Part shown: positions 19,520-31,514 of the stretch, piece by piece
Position numbering within the stretch: the stretch's first letter is position 1
Layout of the letters: each line of letters begins with the position of its first letter
Assembly (NCBI GenBank): GCA_040954595.2
Contig: CM082594.2
Coordinates: 7,688,001-7,752,000, forward strand
Reading direction: 5' to 3'
Source: Balanoglossus misakiensis
Lineage: Eukaryota > Hemichordata
DNA: 64,000 nt
Translations under genes and position numbers: made by a program
The notes under the pieces: model-generated
What the model was told of the DNA's origin: nothing
Databases searched by the model: none
The model's input: the letters and a program-made list of their open reading frames with translations, nothing else

Positions 19520-20062
19520 GGTAACAGATCACAGTTCCAACCAAGTGTGGATATGTCAGATCAAGAAGTAATGAAATTACTGCTGAAAATTGTTTTGGTT
19601 TCCTCCTGAAAGAGAACAAAATATGCATTAATTAGCAATTTTGTTCGGGTTGTCCAAACATCTAACACAATCAAACATTTGACTGGTAGTGCTGTTGAGT
19701 GTAGTGTCATTTTTCGAATCCCAAATTCACACTCTGAGTTTGAGGACGCCCTTATAATAATGTATACTTCAGTAATTCTCAGAACACAAGTATGTAATGA
19801 ACATGACACTGTATGATATGTACGGTTTCAGAACCTCATATTAGTACATGTACACGAATCGAAGCTGAGTCATCGCAAATAATCAAATGTCATTGATCTT
19901 CAGAGGAAAATAAGAGAAGCCAGTAGTCAAAGGACGACAAAAAACGAGCTATAAAGCTTGTGGCTAGCAACAGATCTGAGTTTATCGTAGTTACCTGTCC
20001 TCCTGTACCTCAGCTGTTATAACTTTCAATGGGAAGCGAAAACTTCGTTGTCGGTTTACCTT
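19520..20062 (-). other. DPP8/9 5' UTR and first intron
   Basis: On the minus strand a splice acceptor (TTCTCTTTCAG) would start the ATG-bearing exon at 19605. A donor (GACAG/GTAACT) would end a non-coding first exon at 19995. The intervening 390 bp has no coding signal. Confidence 0.55.
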
Positions 20063-20650
20063 CAAGATGGCGATTTCCGATTACGGGTTATTTCCCACAA
20101 TGCCTGATAATTATTATCTTGATAAATTTTAAAGGGAGTACTTGACTGTTGGTAGTAGATGTGTGCAGTTGTGAATATAATGTACAACTGGATGAAATTT
20201 AAGCGAAATTATGGTCCCTGAGTCACCTAAAACATGCAAATTGGGCTAATGGGATTATGGGTAAAAGACTCTGAATAAATTCAGGGTAACTTCCGCTTCT
20301 GGTACAGGTCAGGTGGCTAGGTCACCTGACTGTGAAATATTGCAGAGGAAGGACGGAAGGGGAAGACGTCCTATTCCATTGCCGTGGCGTTTTGTACGTG
20401 AGATTTGAAAACTTTGAAATGAATCAGCTCGAATATAGTAATTTATAATAGCTAACACACTTAAGACACGGTTCTCCCTGGTCGACAATTCCGATACATC
20501 GTAGATCGTGGAGCGCAAGTGAAGAGAACTCTCGATGTCTACACGTCTGGGAACGAACGCAACCAACTTGTGTATTGGGAGACTATTTGTGTACAATTCA
20601 ATGTGATTGGAGCTATTGGACGCGACGCAATTATTTCACAGCTCTTAAAG
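20063..20650. promoter_or_regulatory. Shared head-to-head promoter of DPP8/9 and BLOC1S6
   Basis: The region lies between the inferred first exon of DPP8/9 (ending 19995, minus) and a BLOC1S6 leader exon that would end at the donor AAAG/GTAAAT after 20650. It contains a YY1-like CAAGATGGCG (20063-20072), an ETS-like ACTTCCGC (about 20290), and a perfect dyad GTCAGGTG-N7-CACCTGAC (20308-20330). No TATA box is obvious. Promoter identity follows from gene arrangement and motifs; start sites are not known. Confidence 0.55.
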
Positions 20651-20850
20651 GTAAATTAAACGACATAATCAAGTCCATGTTCAACAGAATTGACAACTGA
20701 AACTTTATTTATATGACTATAACTGATTCTGTATTTCTTGTTTACATCTGTATGCAAATATCGAGTTATGCAATAATTTGTTTCAGCACAAATAAGCTGT
20801 ACTCAAATTGTTGCAGTCACCGAATAAAGTGAGTAGATAATCTAAACCTG

Positions 20851-21045
20851 ATGCCAGTCAATATATTTAATCTTGGGGAGCCACATGAAAAATTACACGA
20901 CCAAGTGGACAAACTAGGATTGGAACACCCGGACACGCCCCTTTTCAAATACATGTACATGATGTGTTCATGTATATTGGGAGTGAGTGTATTACAGGTG
21001 ATGAAAATATTGATATTCTATGAATATGAAAATCTCATTTTATAG
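20851..21045 (+). CDS. Short open frame before BLOC1S6, doubtful
   Basis: An uninterrupted 64-codon frame from ATG to TAG. Its first half is charged (LGEPHEKLHDQVDKLG) and its second half is hydrophobic around CILGVSVLQVMKIL, so a small membrane protein is conceivable. It falls in the inferred first intron of BLOC1S6 and stops at the acceptor of the coding exon. I do not recognise it; chance is the likeliest explanation, with an upstream ORF of an unspliced transcript second. Confidence 0.15.
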   Translation: MPVNIFNLGEPHEKLHDQVDKLGLEHPDTPLFKYMYMMCSCILGVSVLQVMKILIFYEYENLIL

Positions 21046-21063
21046 ATTCACAACATTTAAGCC

Positions 21064-22350
21064 ATGGCAACAGCAGGTGAAGAGACAGTAGCTCCACCCC
21101 AGGAAGAAATGACTCCTGATCTGGATAGAGAAAATGAGGAAGTAACCGTTGCCGAAACCAAGAAAGATGAAAAAGAGGCAGATAGGGAGTCCACCACAAG
21201 TGAGCTGTCAGAGGCGACGATTGAGATCGGCCGTGATGCTGTTGCCACCATAAGGCTGAAAGAATTAGGTTTGAAGTTTTCTTAAATTGGGTCTTCCTTT
21301 CAGAGTTTTCAGATCACACGTAGAAAAGTGTCCTCTCACAGCTTTGGCCACCTGTGGGGTTTTAAAAAACAGGTCTCACCTTTTTCACATTGTTTCATGG
21401 TTTTCTTTTATTTCCAGAGAGTAGTATTGCTTTCAACCCAGAAGCCACAGACAAACTTACAGAGGGATTGCTCAAATGCTTTGTGCCACAGACCGAGAGT
21501 ACAAAACAGTTGCTCAATGAGCTGACGTAAGTAATTTTCAAATTTGTTGTTAATTAATGGGGACATTTTTTTCTTTTGATGACAGAAACTACATTGAGCC
21601 ATAATCACTAGATTTAGATCATGACCTATTCTGATGTGATTTACTCTGTTTTTGTAAATTAACAGGAGACACCAAGCAATCTTATTAGAAACACTTCAAC
21701 AAGAAAATGCAAAATTTACTGAATGCCATGCAATGAAAGAATTGGTTGAGCTGGTAAGTATTAAGAGTTGCTGTGATTTTGTGGCAGAGGGTGCTATAAA
21801 AGTATCACAATGTAGAGTCATCGTGTGAGGTTTGTTTTGATATTTTCTCCCTCATACACCCATTATCTCTTTATCAATTCCTATGCTTCTGTGTTTGTAC
21901 CGTTCACTATGCCATAGACACACAACTTATTTTTAGTTTGCAGAAGCCAAGATGTACCAGCAAAAGTTAGTCAGTCTTCGCAAAGAGATGACTCATCTCC
22001 ATGACAAAAGTTCCAAGCTCAAAGTAAGTATGCATCATCCATCAACCCCTCCCTCCCTCCCTGCTATTTCAACATTATTAGTCATGTATATTAAGTTCTG
22101 TGGTTAAAGTGGCACACGCCACTTTTTACGGTGGCTACCCAGATTTGACATCTTCTCTACTGTTGTATTTGATTCACAGAAAAGAGCTTTGAGGTTGCAA
22201 AATGAGAAGATGAAGGAAAACTTGAAGAAGGAACAGCAGAGAGACAGAGAACACGAACAGGAGAGGTATCTAATTGCAAGACCCACCAAAGAATTGCAGG
22301 AAAAGACTTCAGAACAGAATGCCCAGCAGTCGCAACCGTCGTCAACTTAG
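21064..22350 (+). CDS. BLOC1S6: BLOC-1 subunit 6 (pallidin)
   Basis: A subunit of the cytosolic BLOC-1 complex, which sorts cargo from endosomes to lysosome-related organelles; pallidin also binds syntaxin-13. Five coding exons: 21064-21268, 21418-21526, 21666-21753, 21937-22023 and 22180-22350, phases consistent, 219 aa (human 172). The N-terminal ~70 residues are acidic and low-complexity and longer than in human. From there it aligns well with vertebrate pallidin: LTEGLLKCFVP, LLETLQQENAKFTECHAM, FAEAKMYQQKLVSLRKEM, LHDKSSKLKKRALRLQ and the near-terminal ARPTKEL. The middle is a long coiled coil. The ATG at 21064 has a strong GCCATGG context and lies 18 bases inside an exon whose acceptor (TTTTATAG) ends at 21045. 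Confidence 0.92.
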
Positions 22351-23688
22351 GGAGGCCAAAAAGATGACAGTAGATGCAATGGAAATAGAATACACGATGA
22401 GCAGTATTGTTGTAAAGGTTTGGGATTGTAGGTAGATGGTGGGACCAGTTTGATAGACATATGACTCCATATTAGACTGTAAGGAGCTTTGATAAAGTGG
22501 CTAGGGAGTCCTGTTAGTACATACTGACTGCCCCTTTAATGAAAACACTGATTGAAAGGTCAGGTGTGAGTCCATGTGATGATGGAACACTTCTGTAGAG
22601 AATTGATGTTCATGGTTGTATCTTGAACAGACTGTCAGGTTTAGACGGACTTCACTATTGTGCACAATGTTGAATCATTTCGACCATGCTCACAGTCTAT
22701 CATAGACACAGAGTAGACCTGGCAGTAATGTCTCATTCCACAATCATGTCCTTGAAGGGGATTTTAGGTGACTTCTGTCTGCTTGACTACCAGACATATT
22801 ACATAATGACCAGTGATTTACCAAGAATCCATCAAATATTGATTTTGACTCCCTCAAGAACATGTTCGTCTGCTCATTTTGTGTCAAAATCGAACCAGGA
22901 CCTCTTTCAGTTTTTCCAATAAGCATAATCAAACACTTGCACTGAAATTACTAGAATTAGTGATTGGAATTTTATGGTATAACAGGAAAAAAGGTGATAC
23001 AGGTTGATAGAGATCATAATTCATTAATGTGTGTATTTTCATTGTAAAGATAGATTTATCATGTACTGGACAATATTTTCGAGTTCATTGTCTCTTTAAC
23101 GGACTCAGAATTTTTATTTTGGGATATTGAGATAGGTGTAGATAAATATTTGGAATTTACAAAATTTATGCAATATCATAATTGCTTCTGATTTGCGAGG
23201 CACTTACTTTTGACATTGTATTTTTTATCTGACGCTCTTCAGTTTTGCAAGTTATGATAGCTTTGAAGAATACTGGCTAGAAGCATGGATAACTTCTTGC
23301 CTTGTTTCACTGAGATTGCATGATATTACTGCACTGTGAATGCACTCTTATGCAAATGAGACCTGTCACATAGAGGTGCTGTGAATGTAATCTGAGTCTA
23401 GTTTTACATGCTAGGCAAGTCATTATTTAACCTGTGAAGGTAAATGGACAAAGCAAGTCACAGTTGCGACCTTGCATACATGTACAAGTCTGAAAGATGT
23501 GTAATAAGTTTTGTTTGCTTGCCATTACAGGCTGAGCCTGGGTAATGCTTTAGAAAGTATAAAGCAGGACTGAATTCACAACATAGTTGTCATAACAAGG
23601 CCAGTAAAGTTTCTGACTTGTTTTGTCGTTTCAAGGTTTTTCTGCCAAAGCTATCGTTTATGCAAATATGTTTTCTTGTGTAAATAAA
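22351..23688 (+). other. BLOC1S6 3' UTR
   Basis: Non-coding, AT-rich, about 1.3 kb from the stop to the poly(A) signal at 23683. I see no repeats or coding frames of note. Confidence 0.6.
23683..23688 (+). terminator. Candidate poly(A) signal for BLOC1S6
   Basis: AATAAA inside GTAAATAAAACGC, followed within 40 bases by a T-rich stretch. It is the most convincing signal before the LMAN1 promoter. Confidence 0.55.
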
Positions 23689-24684
23689 ACGCTAGGAAAT
23701 TTTAAAAGGATTATTTGTTCAGTCATCTTTTCCACCACTGCACTGTGTTTTTTTCACTTCTTGTGATATATACTGTCTCATTTTGACGACAATGTTGAGT
23801 GTGCAGGGAGTACACAGTGCAAATGAAATGAAGCTGTAACCTTGGCATTAGCGCCCTCGGTGGCTAGTCTGGAAGATGCAGTTGTTTATTAACCTGTTTG
23901 ATTTCAAATTTGCAGTTCTGCAGTATTAAACCTATACATATATGTATTTTTATTAGGTCTCTGCTTCTAGTTGGTCTCATGCTGAGTTCAGATTGGTGCT
24001 ATGCTGACAATTATTCAGATCACTGAGTTGTAAAATACACAGATTGAACAAAGCAAAGAAATTTAGGAATGAAAAAGTGTAGTTCTAATACTAATGTTAA
24101 AAGTACAAAATTTTGGCATGCCCTATTAAATTGATGATTTGATAGCAGTATCTGATACACTTTTATTTTGCAATATTTCAGAATAGCGACAAAACATGCC
24201 AGTTTTAGTTGTACTGATTAGGTAACTTGCAATCTTATCCTAGAAAAGAAATGCATCAAATGTCCAGTTTTAATACAATACAAAAATATCAATGTTTGCA
24301 ATGACTTTTGGTCACTGAATTAAAAAAAAAAAAGGCAAACACAATCGAGAAAAAATATCGCGTTAAAACAATCAAGAAATAAAACATAAACTGTTTTAAT
24401 AACGCATCTTTATTTTCCATTTGCGGTTTGGTAGGTTTCACGGATGACGTGTACATGTACATTGCACTTCCGTATTTTGTTGATGACCTGAAATCTGTAC
24501 GAATCCATTGCAGATGCAATGCCCATCTTTCGTGTTTCACTGTATTCGCTCACGTACAACCGCTGGCAGTGCGATCGAGTACCCATTGTCCCCGTATAAT
24601 CTTTGCCCTTGCCAAATTACACTTTATCTTGTTTTTATATTGGAGCGTAAACAAGTTTGCTTCATAAATAGTAAATAGCGCTAG
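23689..24684. other. Intergenic region BLOC1S6-LMAN1
   Basis: About 1 kb of AT-rich sequence between two tandem genes. There is a possible CTCF-like site at 23849-23865 but no coding frame with a family signature. Confidence 0.6.
23849..23865 (-). promoter_or_regulatory. CTCF-like motif
   Basis: The minus strand reads AGCCACCGAGGGCGCTA, close to the CTCF core with one to three mismatches. It sits just past the BLOC1S6 3' end, a plausible boundary position. Judged by eye only. Confidence 0.25.
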
Positions 24685-24703
24685 CCAATCACAAATCGCC
24701 AAG
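24685..24703 (+). promoter_or_regulatory. ER-stress response element-like site (CCAAT-N9-CCAAG)
   Basis: CCAAT, exactly nine bases, then CCAAG. The ERSE consensus is CCAAT-N9-CCACG, so spacing is exact and one base of the ATF6 half-site differs. It is 307 bases upstream of the LMAN1 start codon. Mammalian ERGIC-53 is induced by the unfolded protein response, so the site fits the gene. The CCAAT half could also act as a plain NF-Y site. Confidence 0.5.
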
Positions 24704-24986
24704 TTGGCATCTTCGTCTTAGTGGCAGAGTTTGGCAATTCGTTTCTCCAGTGTTCATTTACCTCGTACCTGCTGTTCAGATCTACACACCAAAATTACGC
24801 TGTCCTTAGTCTCATTTCACGCTGGAACTCCGTGTAAGGATTATCAGTCGGCGAAAAAAATTATTTCAATTGATTTGCTGATGAACTGTAGGTTTTTCAT
24901 TCTCTATTAGCGTTAACCGCGACAAGAACAAGTGTCGACTACTTTGCAGTACACTGTTGAATGAGGTAATTCTCGCCGAGGGAGAT

Positions 24987-24998
24987 CCAAAATGGCGT
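24987..24998 (+). promoter_or_regulatory. YY1-like motif over the LMAN1 start codon
   Basis: CCAAAATGGCGT overlaps the initiator ATG. The AANATGGCG form is the usual downstream-promoter YY1 site, often placed over or near start codons. It implies that transcription starts within a short distance upstream. Confidence 0.35.
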
Positions 24999-27900
24999 CG
25001 CCGGTGGCATGGAGTGTGGCCTCATCATTTCTGCTTCTTGCGATTATCATCAGCGCTGATGCCGAATGGCCAACTAGACGGTTTGAGTACAAGTACAGCT
25101 TCAAGGGACCTCATATGACCCAAAAGGACAGCTCAGTGCCTTTCTGGGAATTCGGTGGCAGTAAGTATAGTCCTCCGTAACGTGTATGTGTACCGTGTGT
25201 GGAGAGTACGGGGACTTCCTATTCTATCGATCGTTACACACCCACTTCGATTGTCCTTTGATCGCACTGCGGTGTTCTGATTCTGTTTTTCTTTCGCATC
25301 CGTAGGTGCCCTTGCAAGTGACGACCAAGTTCGTATTACTCCTTCTTTGAGAAGCAAGCGAGGTAAGAGTTGCAATTCGAAACAAAATACATCTATTCGC
25401 AGACTCGAAACATATGTTTCCGGTGTGTGTTAGGAGGAGGAGGGATTTCAGACGTTATGCATCAATAAATCTCGGATCTGTGGCCCAGAATAAAGGCCGA
25501 TTTCGCCGACCTTATTGTTAAAGTCGAACCTTCAATAGTATGCTTCAGTAAGACGTACAGGTCAAATAATCAAGCATCGCTTTGCGTCGTGTATGCGAAC
25601 CATATGTTGATACACATCACACAATGACCTTATTATTATATTACACGACCCATTGGCACACGCACATCCACGTGTACTTTAAAAACAACAGAAACACATA
25701 TCATTCAATCATATTGCGTGTATTGTTTTCAAAGCAATATTTCTCGTCAAAAACATGGAATTCCCTGCGTACCATACATTTCCAGAAATTAGTATTATCT
25801 GAAATACTAGTATGGTTTTATAGTTAATTTTATTTCAATTGTTTTGGCTAGAAAATGTTTTATTTTTGTAATCGCATCATGAATTTTGCTTTGTAAGATT
25901 CAATGTCTCAAAACAAGAGGCATTATTGCATTGCCAGAGTTTGATCTTCAAAAGTTAATTTATAGTAAAAAGTGGGGACATCAGATAGTAAGATAAAGCT
26001 GTTACCCCCCCCCCCCCCCAGTATAGGCGAAACAGTAATAAAAGTTGTCTTAACACATTTCATGTGCATTCAATCAAAAGCTACATATATTACGGTTACC
26101 GGTATATTTCTGCACACATACAAAATACAATGGAAAATTCATGTGTCAGAGATAAATGCTGGTACTTAACATATAAATTGTAGAATTGTCACTATTATTC
26201 TATTATGTCTATTTTAGTTGTATTACATCATTAATATTTTTAATGGGGAGGGTTGAACAATAGGCAAATATTTTTTTGCTATGAAATTATAGCACCTTAC
26301 AATTATAAAAAGAACATAAACTATAAATTGTTAAGGGAATGGTTGTCACTTGGGGATATAAGAAGTCATTATGATTAACAAACAGAGTAATATTTGACTT
26401 GTATGTTTGCATGAATTAACTGTGGGAAAGGACAGATTGTGTGGCACATTTCATGAAATGAAATTCACACCCACGTGTAGTACGCACATTATCCATTTTT
26501 AAAGTAGCACAAATCGCTTGACGTGTGTCAGGCAACGAGGCAGATGTCAGCATTTTACTTGTTCTTGTCAGATATTCCGTCACTGAGTGGTTTGTTCCTT
26601 ATGGAAATGGGAACATCATGCTGGACATATGAAATGGTGATTTTCACCTCGTGTGTGGGTTACATGTCAATTGGTGCAATAAGGTGATGGAAATATTGAT
26701 TGTGGGAACAGATGGCTTGGTTAAAAAAGTACAACATGTTCGACGTAATTCTGGAGTCTTCTGACTGAAGTGTTTAGCATGTTCTCATGTGAAATGGGCA
26801 TGTAATTATAAACAGATAGTAGTCTTTGTACAATTAAATAGCAACCAAATATATCCTGGCAGTATACACATTCATGTGTATTGCTCTATTTATAGATACT
26901 TTCAAGTGTTTTAATAGCTTCTGCAGATCAAATATGCTATTGCATACGGTTAACCCACCCTTTTATCACCATGGTTTGGTCCAAAGCTGTTGTTTTCTCT
27001 GCTAAAGTTGGACCTCTACAGATTGAAACATGGGTGAAAGGGTTAAACTCGTCATTTACATTGCCTCTGATTTCAGATCTGTCGTTACATTTTATTAATT
27101 CAGATGTGCCTTTTTTTTAGTTTTCCCCAATAGTTTGACCATTATGTAGAAACCTGAGAGACACTGATGAAAAACATCTTTTTACTATAGATGAATACAA
27201 AATTATACTGTTTGTTAATCTGGACCATTTGTGCTAGGAAACCAATCTGATGATGGGCTCTTAAGTGTTGCGGTTGCTAGGAAACCACCGGCTCCTAAGT
27301 TAATTGAAATCTGCATCATTATCAGTCTGTGAATGTGTTTCAGTAATGATGTGTACTGGGGAAAAAGGAGTGAATTATATCGACTAAAAACCTGCTTGTG
27401 TAACAGGTTGGATAGTATCTTTGTCTGTTACGTTTGTAGTTTTAGGACATTAGAATAGACAATTTCCCAATGCAGTCTTTTCAGATTTCTGCCTGTAATG
27501 TTGTTCGTCGGGAAATAACTTAGTAACCTTGACATCCCAATGTTCATGACGTAGACCGTCTGAAAATTCATGACTTCAGAGGATCTTCTGACTTCTAGAA
27601 TTCTCACATATCTGTCATCCCCCCAGAGAACTGACATCAATTTCAACCTTTCCTCTCAAGGTTTCGAGCGAAACTGATAAGACACGGAAAAGACGTCAGA
27701 GGAAAACATCCATTGCGTGTGTCTGTCACATATTCATCATTTTCCTCAGATTGAATTTACAGATGAATAAAAAAGCATCTTCACATCACGAGAGTGATTT
27801 CTCACACTCATTCCATCAATAGATAATTTCAGATTTTCTACTTGCCGATATTTTTTTTCGAGTTCCTTTCATCATCACTAATTGTAGCCTCAAGTGGTGC

Positions 27901-30900
27901 GAAAAAAGGTGTGATATTTTTTCCCAATGAATATCTCATGAGATTTCTAAAAAAGCAAAGAAAATATTTCCCAGTCGGCCTATAAAATATCCAATTTAAC
28001 CGTCAGCGTCGAAGGTAGTCATTATCGTATCCTACCAGAATTATTAGCTTTCATCTGACGCATACATTTGTGTGCATCTATCAGGTGTAATAGATAGGGT
28101 AGCAACAGGGGTTGCTATGGAGATTGCTGATATCTTCCTGAAAAGATGACTTGGGGTTGGGGGGATGATAAAACAGTAATTTGCTGGGGAAACCTGCCAG
28201 TTGCCTAATGATGCACACAAACAATATATGGTGCATCTGCATAATTGTATTACCCATTTCTAATGCAACGCATTGTGTTAACACAATATCTTCTGAGGGC
28301 TAAATTGTCATTTTCCTATCTTCTTGTATGTTATTATTGACTGTGTGCATTAATTTTCGTTTCTTTCTGCTCTCAATTTCAGGTTTCATTTGGACGAAAA
28401 ACACAGTTCCATTTGAACACTGGGAGGTGGAGCTAATTTTCCGGGTCTCTGGAAGAGGAAGAGTTGGTGCTGATGGTTTGGTAAGTATATACATATTTAG
28501 AGTATATACGTATTACATGTGTATACTGTACTGCAGTACACTGCACTGTACTATACTATACTGTGTGAATCTAAAGTCCTTTCCTAATTTGCCACCCCTG
28601 GGCTTCTAAAGGGTTATCTTCGATGCCATTAGGCTAATGTGGTGATAATTGGGCTCACCTAAGCTGGACTTAGGTCAGCCCAGAGCTGACCCAGTTGGAA
28701 GCTGAGCTCTTACCTGTGCAGTGAATGTATATTCGGCAGGCATTTTGGTACAGAACGGACAAGGGCCAAGCTGGTCCTGTGTACGGAAGCACCGACCGAT
28801 GGAACGGATTGGGAGTCTTCTTTGACTCGTTCGACAACGACAACCAGAGGAACAACCCGTACATCTTGATGATGACCAACGACGGCACTAAGTCGTACGA
28901 CCACAACTCGGACGGGCTCACACAACAGATCGGCGGGTGTCTACAAGATTTCCGGAACAAGCCCTACCCTGTCAGGGCCAAGATTGAATATTACAAGAAC
29001 ACACTCACTGTAAGTAGATCATGTTGACAGATGAAGTTTGTATATAGTGAGGAGAAATATTCAAAATGACATAAAAAATTGCTGATTTTTCTACTACATG
29101 TATTTTGCAACAAATGAGTTATACATAGTTGGAATCCGGAAAACATTGCATATATTCTACAGACAACTAATTCCCAACTTCTCTTTTCAGCTCTATTTCC
29201 ATAATGGCATGGCAGACAGTGCAACGTATGAGCTGTGCACAAGAGCCAATAACGTCATTCTTCCAAAAGATGGTTTCTTCGGCGTGTCCGCGGCAACCGG
29301 GGGGCTTGCTGGTAAGTGTCAATGACCAGAAACTGACTACTCCCTCCCGCACTGTCTGGATATTTCACTCATCAATTCTGTCTGCAGGTTTTTGAACGTT
29401 CGCTGTCTACTCCTGATATTCTTGATTTAACCACGGACATGTATGAAGGACTGTTCTCAGACATGACTTTCTTTTCTGCTCACTCAGATGATCACGATGT
29501 GATGAAATTCCTGACCCACAGTCTGACCCCTCCAGTTAGTGAGATGGTGAGTAAAATTCCAAATTAGCCATGCACTACATTACATTCAAAGTGGCTAAAT
29601 TTGAAGATAAGTGGCTAATTTAGCTACAGTTAATGTCTCTGCGGAAGGTGGTGTAGCCAAATCACAAATGTTCTCTGTATTTTTTTTTCAGCCCAAACCT
29701 GATAGTCAAATCTCGGACGAAGAGAGGAAAAAATTCACACAGGAATATGACCAGTATTATGAAAAATTAGAAAAACAGAAGGAAGAGTAAGTAGACATAT
29801 ATATTCTCATACATTGAATTGAAAAAAAAAATGAAATTTAACATTGGTAAATCTGAACAGTCACTGAGTCAGTATGCATTTTGTGTATAATGTCAATTAC
29901 TCTCACATCACAGATTATTCCGTTTCTTTACAGATTTAGAAAACAGCATCCAGACAAAGTGAGAAAAGATTTCGAAGATGTAAGTAAAGTGATAACGTTT
30001 TGAGTTTAACCCAATTGATGTTTGGACAGAGAAAAACAGAGATTGCTGTAAAGAGTCGAGTCAGTTGATAAAATTAGAAATCAATGTTGTTTTGTGCTTT
30101 CTTCCAACAGTTTGAGGATGTTGGTAGCCGCGATCTGCGTTTGATCTACGAAGGCCAGCATGGGATTCACAGTACTATCAGGTAAGAGATGTACTTCTTA
30201 TTTCAAGACCAGAAAACTCAAGATCTTTGATTTTGAAGACCATACATCCCCGTCTGCCCATAGATGGAATCTTCCAGGTGTGGAATACAAACAGAATCTT
30301 GGGCAATTCCATTATACTTCAGGCATATCCTGTTTGTGTTTCAGAGAGTTGAATCGCAAATTAGACGAAATCGTTGGACGTCAAGAACGAACGCTGACAA
30401 TGCTGACTAGCGTACAGGCAGGCGGTGGTGGGGGTGTTGGTGGACAAGGAACTCCAGGGGGCGGTGTTCCAGTCGATACCATACGACGTCACGAAGTAGA
30501 ATCTGTTTTGAATACACAGAGAGATATCTCAAATAGTGTCAGAGATATTAGGTAAGTGACGATCTTAATTATGCTGATTATTAATTACCATCCGACAGTA
30601 GAAATTCTCTTTCCAAATGGAACAAAATTCACTGTGACTGACCACCCAGAAAAAAATTGAACCAGTGATTCATTGTGAGCATCTTGAGATAGGGCACCCA
30701 TATTGTTTTGCCTGTTGCTATGGGCAGTTTATTAACTTGTGTTTTGTTCTCTGGTTTCCAGATCTGTCGTCGGTGATGTTCAACAAAAAGCTAACACCAT
30801 TCAATTAAACCAGGGCAAAGGTCAAGGAGGAATGGATATGAATTTAGTTATCCATGAACTCAAAGACAATTTAAAAAATGTTCAGCGGGATGTTACTCAT

Positions 30901-31514
30901 CTCACAGGCAGACCAGAGGTAGGAGAAGGGTCTCATCTTTTTAACCCTTTCCCTCTTTAGAGGGCCAACCTTACCATAGAAAACAATGGGTTTGGACTAA
31001 GAGAGTTGATAATTCTGCATGCATGGCATATTCTAACAGAATAATGTATCAGGGAAACAGTTTTGGGTTTTTTGACATTGTGTCAGTCCACTGATCACTT
31101 CTCTGTCTTTTTCCCCAAACAGCCAAAACCACCACAGTGTCCAGATATCCCAGAACAGACAGGATGTGTTAGTCCACTACATTTCTATATTTTATTGATA
31201 GTGCAAGTTATAGTTGTTCTAGGATATGTTTCATATAGGTAAGTCATGTACTATGTAAAATTATATGTTAGTTAGGGCAGCCTTTGAAATATCCCATGAT
31301 GCTTAAGAATCTAGGGCTGCCACATTTTTTCATTTACTTTCATGGTTTTATTTTCCAACTAGGATTATGTGACTATTTTCGTGAAAATTTGAAAAAATTC
31401 ATATCTAGAAAAAAAATGTAGTTTATAAAGTGTATTGCTGTTTTTAATAGTCAATCATTTTATCTTCTATCTTGCAGGCACAGGCAAGAAGCAAATGCGA
31501 AAAAATTCTTCTAA
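24992..31514 (+). CDS. LMAN1: ERGIC-53 / LMAN1 mannose-specific cargo receptor
   Basis: A type I membrane lectin that carries glycoproteins from ER to ERGIC. Thirteen coding exons: 24992-25160, 25306-25362, 28383-28480, 28740-29009, 29191-29311, 29488-29546, 29692-29786, 29934-29979, 30111-30181, 30345-30551, 30762-30918, 31123-31238 and 31478-31514. Phases agree; 500 aa (human 510). The signal peptide (residues 1-24) is followed by an L-type lectin domain with sugar/Ca residues D106 (GADGL), D137 and N141 (FFDSFDND), H163 and D166 (YDHNSDG), cysteines 175 and 214, and AATGGL. The stalk is coiled coil with a glycine-rich insert (near GGGGGVGGQGTPGGG). C456 and C465 match the oligomerising cysteines. 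One membrane helix (FYILLIVQVIVVLGYV) precedes a 12-residue tail ending KKFF, combining the di-lysine retrieval and FF export signals exactly as in vertebrates. Confidence 0.97.
25363..28382 (+). other. LMAN1 intron 2
   Basis: Three kilobases between the 57-bp exon 2 and exon 3. It contains a 15-base C run (26005-26019) and a TTAA-type MITE (26950-27046). No additional exon is evident. Confidence 0.8.
26950..27046 (-). mobile_element. TTAA-type MITE copy C (reverse orientation)
   Basis: TTAA at both ends (26950-26953 and 27043-27046) with internal ATGGTTTGGTCC and TTGGACCTCTACAG, the reverse complement of the family core. It is diverged from copy B and lies in LMAN1 intron 2. Confidence 0.75.
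30941..31000 (+). mobile_element. TTAA-type MITE copy D (truncated)
   Basis: Starts TTAACCCTTTCCCTCTTTAG and keeps AGAAAACAATGGGTTTGGAC, but the right terminus is missing. It lies in the LMAN1 intron after the exon ending 30918. Confidence 0.65.
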
